This document shows positions 57,112 to 64,000 of a stretch of 64,000 bases of DNA, in pieces. Origin of the DNA: Pontibacillus chungwhensis (GTDB taxonomy: Bacteria > Bacillota > Bacilli > Bacillales > BH030062). Within the stretch, counting starts at the first letter, position 1, and every line of letters begins with the position of its first letter. The stretch lies in assembly GCF_030166655.1 (NCBI RefSeq), contig NZ_CP126446.1, forward strand, positions 4,077,607-4,141,606, written 5' to 3'. A program made the position numbers and the translations under genes. A model generated the notes under the pieces. The model was not told the DNA's origin. It worked only from the letters and a program-made list of their open reading frames with translations, and ran no database searches.

Positions 57112-59010
57112 TTAGGCTTCATCTCCAGATACCTTAGCAATTTTTCCTTGTTCTATATAAACAAGCAAGATCGAAACATCCGCTGGGTTCACACCAGAGA
57201 CACGAGAAGCCTGCCCCACAGATAATGGACGAACCTCTTTCAGACGATCCCTCGCTTCAGATGCAATTCCATGAATATCATCATAATCAATATCTTCAGG
57301 AATTTTTTTGTTTTCCATTTTTCTCATTCGTTCAATTTGTTGTTCCGACTTTTGAATATAGCCTGCATATTTGGTGTGGATCTCTACTTGCTCTTCCACT
57401 TCATTAGGAAGGTCCTTTTGCTCCTCTAGAAGCCCTGCAACCATTTCATATTTCATTTCTGGTCGTTTCAGAAGATCATAAGCATTTACAGCATCTTTAA
57501 GCGGCGAGCCTCCAGCCTGTTCAATAACTTCCTGAGCTTTTTCTGTTGCTTTAATCGTAATTCCTTTCAAACGTTCAATCTCTTCTGAAATCATACGTTT
57601 TTTGTCCTGGAAACGAGCATAGCGATCCTCTGAAATTAAACCAATATCATGGCCAATATCCGTAAGGCGTAAATCCGCATTGTCGTGGCGTAGAATTAAG
57701 CGATATTCAGCACGGGAAGTTAGAAGACGATACGGTTCGTCTGTTCCTTTTGTGACCAAGTCATCAATGAGCACTCCAATATAGGCTTGAGAACGATCTA
57801 AAATAACCGGGTCTTTACCTAGTACTTTAGAGGCAGCATTAATTCCAGCCATGAGCCCCTGTGCCGCCGCTTCTTCATAACCAGAAGTTCCGTTAATTTG
57901 ACCAGCGGTGAAAAGTCCTTCAATCGCTTTTAACTCAAGAGTTGGCCAAAGCTGTGTAGGCACCACAGAATCGTATTCAATTGCATAGCCGGCACGCATA
58001 ATTTCTGCTTTCTCAAGGCCTGGAACTGTCTCGATCATCTGCTTTTGCACATGTTCAGGTAGGGAAGTTGATAGCCCCTGTACATAGACTTCTTCTGTAT
58101 TTCTTCCTTCAGGTTCTAAGAAGACCTGGTGACGAGGTTTATCATGGAAACGCACAATTTTATCCTCTACTGAAGGACAATATCGAGGTCCTGTACCTTT
58201 TACCATACCAGAGTACATCGCAGAAGAACTTAAATTATCATCAATAATCTTATGAGTGAACTCATTGGTATACGTTAACCAGCAAGGGATTTGATCTGTG
58301 ATATACTCCGTCGTTTCATACGAAAACGCACGAGGAACTTCGTCTCCTGGCTGAATTTCTGTTTTTGAGTAATCAATAGAATGACTGTTTACACGCATTG
58401 GCGTCCCAGTCTTAAAACGAACCATATTAATGCCAAGCTCTTCAAGGTGAACCGACAGATCGGTAGAAGCACGTTGGTTGTTAGGTCCGCTTTCATAAGC
58501 TAGATCTCCAATAAGAACTTTTCCGCGCATAAATGTTCCGGTAGTAACAATAACAGAGTCTGCCGTATAGGCTGCTTTCGTCTCTGTTACAACGCCCTTA
58601 CATACCCCGTCTTCTACCATTAGTTCCTTAACCATCCCTTGGCGAATCGTTAAGTTTGGTTCATTTTCGATTACCTTTTTCATTTCTTGAATATATAAAT
58701 GCTTATCTGCCTGTGCACGAAGGGCGCGAACAGCAGGCCCTTTTCTTGTGTTCAACAGACGCATTTGAATATACGTTTTATCAATAACTTTGGCCATTTC
58801 GCCACCTAAAGCATCAATTTCACGAACAACGACACCCTTTGCCGGGCCTCCAACAGATGGGTTGCACGGCATGAAGGCGATCATATCCAAATTCAAAGTC
58901 AACATTAGCGTTTTTGCACCACGACGAGCGGCCGCTAAACCAGCTTCTACACCTGCATGACCAGCACCAATAACAATAACGTCATAATGTCCTGCTTCAA
59001 AAGTATTCAT
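57112..59010 (-). CDS. mnmG: tRNA uridine-5-carboxymethylaminomethyl modification enzyme, FAD subunit
   Basis: The 632-residue MnmG (GidA) has FAD motif [31 protein letters not shown], the catalytic-region [18 protein letters not shown] and [19 protein letters not shown]. With MnmE it modifies the wobble uridine of several tRNAs. ATG 59010 follows AAGGAGAG; mnmE ends 22 bp upstream. Confidence 0.98.
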   Translation of the reverse strand: MNTFEAGHYDVIVIGAGHAGVEAGLAAARRGAKTLMLTLNLDMIAFMPCNPSVGGPAKGVVVREIDALGGEMAKVIDKTYIQMRLLNTRKGPAVRALRAQADKHLYIQEMKKVIENEPNLTIRQGMVKELMVEDGVCKGVVTETKAAYTADSVIVTTGTFMRGKVLIGDLAYESGPNNQRASTDLSVHLEELGINMVRFKTGTPMRVNSHSIDYSKTEIQPGDEVPRAFSYETTEYITDQIPCWLTYTNEFTHKIIDDNLSSSAMYSGMVKGTGPRYCPSVEDKIVRFHDKPRHQVFLEPEGRNTEEVYVQGLSTSLPEHVQKQMIETVPGLEKAEIMRAGYAIEYDSVVPTQLWPTLELKAIEGLFTAGQINGTSGYEEAAAQGLMAGINAASKVLGKDPVILDRSQAYIGVLIDDLVTKGTDEPYRLLTSRAEYRLILRHDNADLRLTDIGHDIGLISEDRYARFQDKKRMISEEIERLKGITIKATEKAQEVIEQAGGSPLKDAVNAYDLLKRPEMKYEMVAGLLEEQKDLPNEVEEQVEIHTKYAGYIQKSEQQIERMRKMENKKIPEDIDYDDIHGIASEARDRLKEVRPLSVGQASRVSGVNPADVSILLVYIEQGKIAKVSGDEA

Positions 59011-59032
59011 GACTCTCTCTCCTTAACTCACT

Positions 59033-60409
59033 TTATTTTCCTAAACAAAACTGAGAGAATAACTGATCAATTAAGCTTTCTTGAACCGTATCGCCCACGA
59101 TTTCACCAAGAAGCTCCCATGTTCTCGTTACATCTATTTGTACCATATCAATCGGCATACCAGCTTCCATGCCTTGCATTGCTTCTTCTAACGTATCTTT
59201 TGCCTGATTCAGCAACTGAACGTGACGAACATTTGAAAGATAGGTCATATCACCCGTATCAATATCTCCTTCAAAGAAAATCTCAGATATGGCGGTTTCT
59301 AATTGATCAATCCCTTGCTCTTCAATTAACGACGTCGTGACAATAGGATGGTTCCCTGCAACTTCTCGCAGTTCTCCCATATCAATTTGTTGCGGTAAGT
59401 CTGTCTTATTTACGATGACAATAACGTCCATCCCTTTAACCGCTTCAAATAACTTTTTATCCTCTTCTGTAATGGTATCTCCATTATTTAAGACAAGGAG
59501 GATTAAGTCGGCCTCTTGCAATACTTGCCTGGATCGTTCGACACCAATTTTCTCGACAAGGTCTTCTGTTTCCCGGATGCCCGCTGTATCAATTAGACGA
59601 AGGGGGACTCCTCGGACGTTGACATACTCCTCAATCACGTCACGAGTCGTTCCTGGCACCTCAGTAACAATCGCTTTATTTTCATGAACAAGAGCGTTCA
59701 TTAAAGACGATTTCCCTACGTTTGGACGCCCGACTATAGCCGTACCAAGACCTTCACGAAGTATTTTCCCTTGTTTGGCCGTTCTTAACAGTCGCTCGAT
59801 CTCTTGATGAACGCTTTTCGTATTGTGAATCATCATCTCATTGGTCATCTCTTCAACATCATCGTATTCAGGATAATCAATATTCACTTCTACTTGAGCC
59901 AGAACTTCAAGTAATTCCTGCCTTAAATTCTGGATCAAACGGGACAAACGCCCATCCATTTGTTTTAACGCAACATTCATCGCTCGATCCGTTTTGGCAC
60001 GAATTAAATCCATTACAGCCTCTGCTTGGGATAAATCAATACGTCCATTTAAGAACGCACGCTTCGTGAATTCACCTGGTTCCGCTAAACGGGATCCTTG
60101 AGCTAATGTTAATTCCAACACACGGTTTACAGATACAAGACCACCATGACAATTGATCTCTACTATATCTTCACGAGTGAACGTTTTAGGAGCACGCATG
60201 ACAGAAACCATCACTTCTTCTACTAATTCATTGGTCTTAGGGTCTACTAATTTTCCATAATGAATTGTATGAGTGTTGACTTCGTTTAAATCTTTTCCTT
60301 GAAATATTCCGTTGGCTAACGAAACAGCTTCAGGGCCACTTAAACGAACAATGGCAATCGCCCCCTCTCCGACCGGGGTAGATATTGCACTTATAGTATC
60401 TGTTTCCAT
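59033..60409 (-). CDS. mnmE: tRNA modification GTPase MnmE
   Basis: The protein has 458 residues. The N-terminal formyl-THF-binding domain starts [25 protein letters not shown] (opening cited). Helical regions surround a G domain with [12 protein letters not shown], the [10 protein letters not shown] switch and NKTD. The C-terminal catalytic cysteine lies in CLGK, where CIGK is usual. It works with MnmG. ATG 60409 follows AGAGGTGAG. Confidence 0.98.
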   Translation of the reverse strand: METDTISAISTPVGEGAIAIVRLSGPEAVSLANGIFQGKDLNEVNTHTIHYGKLVDPKTNELVEEVMVSVMRAPKTFTREDIVEINCHGGLVSVNRVLELTLAQGSRLAEPGEFTKRAFLNGRIDLSQAEAVMDLIRAKTDRAMNVALKQMDGRLSRLIQNLRQELLEVLAQVEVNIDYPEYDDVEEMTNEMMIHNTKSVHQEIERLLRTAKQGKILREGLGTAIVGRPNVGKSSLMNALVHENKAIVTEVPGTTRDVIEEYVNVRGVPLRLIDTAGIRETEDLVEKIGVERSRQVLQEADLILLVLNNGDTITEEDKKLFEAVKGMDVIVIVNKTDLPQQIDMGELREVAGNHPIVTTSLIEEQGIDQLETAISEIFFEGDIDTGDMTYLSNVRHVQLLNQAKDTLEEAMQGMEAGMPIDMVQIDVTRTWELLGEIVGDTVQESLIDQLFSQFCLGK

Positions 60410-60442
60410 GCTCTCACCTCTTTTCTTAATCTTAATTATATT

Positions 60443-60563
60443 TTATCCACAATTATTTGTTTTATATAGTCACTAACTTATTAGATTAGCACATAACACG
60501 ATTCTTTGAAAAGCTTTTACTTCAAAAGGTTTTTATATACGAAAGTTATCCACATGTGGACAG
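60443..60563. promoter_or_regulatory. DnaA boxes between mnmE and jag
   Basis: Perfect TTATCCACA boxes lie at 60443-60451 and 60546-60554. The second is followed directly by TGTGGACAG, forming a palindromic pair around CCACATGTGG. The stretch is non-coding and lies upstream of mnmE, about 3.5 kb from the dnaA start. Confidence 0.55.
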
Positions 60564-60629
60564 TCAATTTCTTTATTCTAACACGTTTTCTTCTTCTATA
60601 ATTGACCGATTCTTCAAACAAGAGGCACA

Positions 60630-60664
60630 AGAAATGCCCCCGGTACTTAACCAGGGGCAATTTC
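60630..60664 (-). terminator. intrinsic terminator of rnpA-yidC-jag
   Basis: On the minus strand TTGCCCC pairs with GGGGGCA across a 12-nt loop and is followed by TTTCTTG, just beyond the jag stop. Confidence 0.65.
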
Positions 60665-60668
60665 ATTA

Positions 60669-61418
60669 CTATTCAGGTTTTATAACCACGTGACGATGGG
60701 GTTCTGAACCGTCTGAATAAGTCGAAACTTGTTTGTTATGCTGCAACGCAGCATGGATAATCTTTCGTTCATAGGAAGGCATTGATTCAAGTGCTATTTC
60801 AGTCTTTGTACGCACTGCTTTATCTGCTAAACGCCCGGCTAACCCAGAAAGAGTCTCTTTTCTTCTTTCACGGTAGCCTTCCGCATCAACTATTGCTGTT
60901 AAATACTGACGTCCATCTTGATTGATGACGAGTTGCGCTAATGACTGCAAAGCATTTAATGTTTGGCCACGTTTTCCAATGAGTAAAGCGATCTTGTCTC
61001 CCTCAAGCTCAAAGATAATCTCTTTACTTTTCTTCTTATAAGAGACTTGGATCGGTGCCCCCATTTGCTGACCAATTTGTTCTAAATACTCTTTAGTCGC
61101 TTCAATAGCTTCTTCCATCTTAAGTGATTTATTTTCACTTTCATTTTCTGAACTGGTATGATCATCTATCTCTAATGAATCAACTTGCGGTTCGTCAGGA
61201 TCTTTAGCCTGCTCAGGTGCGGTTTCAACCGGTTCTTCTTTAGCGGCTACCATCATAACTTTAACAATGGCTTTTTTAGCACCAAACACACCGAAGAATC
61301 CCTTCTTACCTTCGTCAATAACTTCTACATTAACTTGGTCCCTCGAGGTGTTTAACTGCTCTAATGCTGAACGGACCGCGTCCTCAACTGTTTGTCCAGT
61401 AGCAGTTACTTGTCTCAC
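60669..61418 (-). CDS. jag: RNA-binding protein Jag (KhpB/EloR)
   Basis: The protein has 249 residues. Jag_N (1-50, QVTATGQTVEDAVRSALEQL) is followed by an acidic linker (about 68-105), a type II KH domain (ALLIGKRGQTLNALQSL) and an R3H domain ending SEPHRHVVIKPE. KhpB proteins bind RNA with KhpA and affect cell elongation. The start is GTG 61418, immediately after the yidC stop, with GGAGCG upstream inside yidC. Confidence 0.95.
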   Translation of the reverse strand: MRQVTATGQTVEDAVRSALEQLNTSRDQVNVEVIDEGKKGFFGVFGAKKAIVKVMMVAAKEEPVETAPEQAKDPDEPQVDSLEIDDHTSSENESENKSLKMEEAIEATKEYLEQIGQQMGAPIQVSYKKKSKEIIFELEGDKIALLIGKRGQTLNALQSLAQLVINQDGRQYLTAIVDAEGYRERRKETLSGLAGRLADKAVRTKTEIALESMPSYERKIIHAALQHNKQVSTYSDGSEPHRHVVIKPE

Positions 61419-62183
61419 TTATTTCGCTCCCTCTGTTTTTGAATCCTTCATCATTGGCTTACGAATAAAAACAGTTTGTGCAATCATAAATAAGTTACCT
61501 ACCACCCAGTAAAGCGCAAGCGCAGCTGGGAAGTTTAAAGCAAAGATACCAATCATAACCGGCATAATATAAAGCATCATTTTCATTTGCGGATTTTGAT
61601 CAGCTGTTCCAGCCATCATGAGCTTTTGCTGAATGAACGTAGTAGCTGCCGCAACGAGTGGCATGATAAAGAATGGATCTGATTGCCCTAATTCAAACCA
61701 TAGGAAACTGTGATTTTCAATTTCCTGTGTTCGAACAATAGCATGGTAAAAGGCAATTAAAATTGGCATTTGTAAAAGAATCGGGAAACAACCCGCTAAC
61801 GGATTCACACCGTTTTGTTGGAACAACTGCATGGTTTCTTGTTGCAATTGTTGCTGAGTTTTTTGATCTTTTGAGCTATGTTTTTGTCTTAGCTCTTGTA
61901 ATTGTGGTTGTATTTCCTGCATAGCTTTTGAGCTCTTTAGCTGTTTAACGTTTAATGGTAAAAGAATTAAACGAATAATCAGCGTAACTACGATAATAGA
62001 TAAACCATAGCTCTCACTAAACAAGCCTGCGAAATACTTAATTAACAACGACAGTGGATATACAAAATACTCGTTCCAAAATCCTGTACTTTCAGATGTA
62101 ATGTTTTGGTCAATTTGCGTACAACCTGATAGCACAACAAGAAGTCCTGTCAGCGTTAATAAAAAAAGGACCTTCTTTCGCAA
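61419..62183 (-). CDS. yidC: membrane protein insertase YidC/OxaA, SpoIIIJ type
   Basis: The protein has 254 residues. A lipoprotein signal with lipobox LSGC (cysteine 21) precedes five transmembrane segments of the Oxa1 core. R71 in [11 protein letters not shown] corresponds to the conserved groove arginine. The segment [16 protein letters not shown] is typical. It inserts membrane proteins and, as SpoIIIJ, is needed in sporulation. The start is TTG 62183, 8 nt after AAGGAGG; an upstream ATG at 62243 would destroy the lipoprotein signal. Confidence 0.95.
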   Translation of the reverse strand: MRKKVLFLLTLTGLLVVLSGCTQIDQNITSESTGFWNEYFVYPLSLLIKYFAGLFSESYGLSIIVVTLIIRLILLPLNVKQLKSSKAMQEIQPQLQELRQKHSSKDQKTQQQLQQETMQLFQQNGVNPLAGCFPILLQMPILIAFYHAIVRTQEIENHSFLWFELGQSDPFFIMPLVAAATTFIQQKLMMAGTADQNPQMKMMLYIMPVMIGIFALNFPAALALYWVVGNLFMIAQTVFIRKPMMKDSKTEGAK

Positions 62184-62272
62184 CTTTTCTTCCTCCTTAT
62201 TATCCCAAACGGTATTATTCCAGTAATACATGTATTCTATCATTAGTCACTGGCTGGCTTCTATATAAAATC

Positions 62273-62626
62273 TTAAGCTTTTAGCGATTTTGCTAACAGA
62301 TTTGTTTTCTTTAAAACGTGAGACAAACTTTTCTTGATTTCGTGAAAATCCATTTGATTGGTGGGTTTTCTAGCAATGACAACTACATCGTAATTCTGTT
62401 TCATTCGTGGCTCAAGTTCAAGAAAGGCTTGTCTCAAGTAACGCTTAATCTGATTTCTCATGACCGCGTTTCCAATCTTCTTGCTTACTGATAGGCCAAT
62501 CCGAAAGTGAGGTTGTTCCTCTTTTTTTACGTAGTAAAGTACCAGTTGTCTGTTAGCGAATGAAGAACCATTCCTAAATACATATTGAAATTCTTCATTT
62601 TTTTTGATCCGATATTGTTTCTTCAT
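62273..62626 (-). CDS. rnpA: ribonuclease P protein component
   Basis: The 117-residue RnpA starts [17 protein letters not shown] and has the RNR-type motif [20 protein letters not shown], where RNR is usual. It binds the RNase P RNA that matures tRNA 5' ends. It lies between rpmH and yidC, the standard order. Confidence 0.96.
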   Translation of the reverse strand: MKKQYRIKKNEEFQYVFRNGSSFANRQLVLYYVKKEEQPHFRIGLSVSKKIGNAVMRNQIKRYLRQAFLELEPRMKQNYDVVVIARKPTNQMDFHEIKKSLSHVLKKTNLLAKSLKA

Positions 62627-62902
62627 ATTTTCATCCTCACTCTAAAGAAAGCATAGTGCTTTGAGGAAGCACGAAAGGTTCATCGTCAAGAATAACCCAG
62701 TAGTTACAAACGACAGAATCGTAATTGAACGTTCTGTCCTCCCCTATTGCCATCTCAACATAAAAAACGTATTCCCCCTGCTTACAGCATATCCCCTACA
62801 GAAAAAAGTTATATCATACGAAACAGCATTTTCTTAAAGAAATATCAGATCAGCGCCATTGAATAGGCATGTTGAGGAATACGTTTTATTTACGTTCAAA
62901 CT

Positions 62903-62934
62903 AGAAAAAAGACCACTGACATATGTTCAGTGGC
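62903..62934 (-). terminator. intrinsic terminator of rpmH
   Basis: On the minus strand CCACTGA pairs with TCAGTGG around a 7-nt loop and is followed by CTTTTTTC. It abuts the rpmH stop. This would make rpmH partly separate from rnpA. Confidence 0.75.
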
Positions 62935-63069
62935 CTATGCAGATAATGTTTTTCTACCTTTGCGACGACGGCGCGCTAGTACTTTACGTCCGTTAGCAGA
63001 ACTCATACGATTACGGAAGCCGTGCACTTTTTTACGTTTACGGTTATTTGGTTGAAATGTACGTTTCAT
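62935..63069 (-). CDS. rpmH: 50S ribosomal protein L34
   Basis: The 44-residue L34, [19 protein letters not shown] and onward, is found by direct translation; the gene ends with TAG at 62935-62937. It is very basic, full length, and has GGGAGGTGT upstream. It marks the dnaA-proximal end of the minus-strand cluster next to oriC. Confidence 0.98.
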   Translation of the reverse strand: MKRTFQPNNRKRKKVHGFRNRMSSANGRKVLARRRRKGRKTLSA

Positions 63070-63339
63070 TGTATAGACACCTCCCTGAGGATTAAATAAA
63101 ATCAAAAACTAAAAAGACAGTCCAATTCATTATAAGAAGAATAGGTATAAAAAGTCAACTTTCTTTTTAAATCAACAGCTGAAAGCAACGCATCCTTGTG
63201 AACCATAAGCGTGCTGTGCCACCTTTAACAGCTTTCCAGACTCCTCAAATTTTTTATTAAAGTCCTTCTTCAACTCTCCATTTTTCATTTCAAATATGGC
63301 CGCTGTACTGTTCCAAACTTTCTAAAAGACAGACGCGTT

Positions 63340-63800
63340 CCCAAATTCTTTATCAACATCACTCGTTTAGTTCCTAGTTTGTCCAAATGTAAGTATAAAC
63401 CTTTAGTCAGATCTATGAAAGATCCATGTTACTAAATCTATTTTTAGAGGATCCAACGATTTATGAAAAGAAGTTATAAAAATGGTTTAACAGGTCATCT
63501 TTTTTCTGTACACTTCGTCTGTGCATAACTTTTTAACCCCATTTCGACTATCCACATCAATTATCGACAAGATAATCACAAAATATAGTGTTGTGGATAA
63601 AAAATGTCTACAAGCAGTAGATAATGTGGATAAGTAACCGAAAACCATTGCAACAGAGGGATTTATTTGGTATTATATTTGTGTTTTAGTAATGAATAAT
63701 TAAACACGCCAATAATTCTTTTCCACAGGTTGTGGATAAAGTGTGGACATCTATTCACAGTGGTGTGCATGTACTTATCAACAATATTGTGGATTGTGCT
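63340..63800. other. oriC region with DnaA boxes, upstream of dnaA
   Basis: Perfect DnaA boxes (TGTGGATAA orientation) lie at 63592-63600, 63625-63633 and 63731-63739. One-mismatch boxes are TTATCAACA 63351-63359, CTATCCACA 63548-63556, TTATCGACA 63561-63569, TTTTCCACA 63719-63727 and TTATCAACA 63775-63783. Weaker ones lie at 63742, 63751 and 63788. This corresponds to the rpmH-dnaA (incA/incB-type) half of the bipartite Bacillus origin; the unwinding element after dnaA is outside the window. No credible gene lies in 63070-63990. Confidence 0.9.
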
Positions 63801-63997
63801 TATAAGTGAACTGCAAGCTGTTATAGTAACAGTTTTGCTTCCACAGCATTATAAGTCCTTAAGATTGCACAAAAGTTGTACAACCCACCTCCGGATCTCC
63901 TTTCTTCTGGTTTATTTAGAAAGAAAGGTTTAGATACGTGAGGTTTTTTGTTTCATAAACCATTCTTTATTACATGATTGCTCGAAAGGGGTGAAAT

Positions 63998-64000
63998 TTG
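63998..64000 (+). CDS. dnaA: probable dnaA start codon (TTG), gene beyond the window
   Basis: The window ends AAAGGGGTGAAAT-TTG. The purine-rich run is a ribosome binding site at normal spacing from this TTG, and B. subtilis dnaA also starts with TTG. The preceding origin and the divergent rpmH support dnaA, but only one codon is visible. Confidence 0.45.

Noticed and set aside
63730..63933. 67-codon plus-strand ORF inside oriC
   Set aside because: It crosses several DnaA boxes, has no ribosome binding site and lies where Bacillus origins have no gene.

Overview
The window looks like the replication-origin neighbourhood of a low-GC, endospore-forming Bacillaceae chromosome. This rests on the gene order dnaA-proximal oriC / rpmH-rnpA-yidC-jag-mnmE-mnmG-rsmG-noc-soj-spo0J, on yyaC, ychF, rpsF-ssb-rpsR, gdpP-rplI-dnaB-purA and walRKHIJ-htrC, and on protein sequences closest in character to Halobacillus/Pontibacillus-type moderately halophilic bacilli. 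The genus is inferred from memory of family sequences, not from a search.

Layout, left to right. (1) 0-21 kb is a metabolic and stress region: the 5' end of a glycogen branching enzyme gene, a YutJ-type NADH dehydrogenase-like flavoprotein, an rRNA methyltransferase, adenine deaminase behind a purine riboswitch, an M20 dipeptidase, the membrane-fluidity system des-desK-desR, a universal stress protein, a DEAD-box helicase, a 1.1 kb stretch without a convincing gene, a secreted lipase/esterase, the PerR-type ahpCF peroxide operon, a psuK-psuG pseudouridine catabolism pair, mqo and a one-cysteine HesB-like protein. (2) 21-30 kb is a DUS-family tRNA dihydrouridine synthase, msrA, rlmH, then a complete plasmid-style actin partition locus (parR, parM, promoter and an upstream array of phased TGTNTAC heptamers), glutamate dehydrogenase, and an ACT-domain malic enzyme with an NhaC-type antiporter. 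A cluster of DnaA boxes follows at about 29.9-30.3 kb. (3) 30-39 kb is the essential cell-wall two-component operon walR-walK-walH-walI-walJ with an HtrA-type protease, and an M23 LysM/G5 cell-wall hydrolase. (4) 39-52 kb holds tRNA-Glu, -Asp and -Phe, purA with PurBoxes, dnaB, rplI, gdpP, a YybS-like membrane protein, the S6/SSB/S18 operon, ychF, a DUF951 protein, an MscS-type channel, a YyaD/YkvI-like transporter and yyaC. (5) 52-64 kb is the origin segment: a DUF554 protein, spo0J, soj and noc with three parS-like 16-mers, rsmG, mnmG, mnmE, jag, yidC (spoIIIJ), rnpA and rpmH, then an oriC region with many DnaA boxes. The window ends on what is probably the TTG start codon of dnaA.

The most interesting feature is the chromosomal type II (actin, ParMRC-like) partition locus at 23.2-25.4 kb. 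It lies about 38 kb from oriC, in the same origin-proximal segment as the ordinary type I Soj/Spo0J/parS system. Its partner protein appears to carry two ribbon-helix-helix units in tandem. Its putative centromere is 15 heptamers arranged mostly as pairs 8 bp apart that recur roughly every 20-24 bp, directly upstream of a sigma-A promoter. Other points worth checking are the guanine-type (not adenine-type) aptamer ahead of adenine deaminase, a hairpin and mini-ORF between des and desK, DnaA box clusters outside oriC, a terminator-capped candidate small RNA between rsmG and noc, and a possibly decayed gene at 11.4-12.1 kb.
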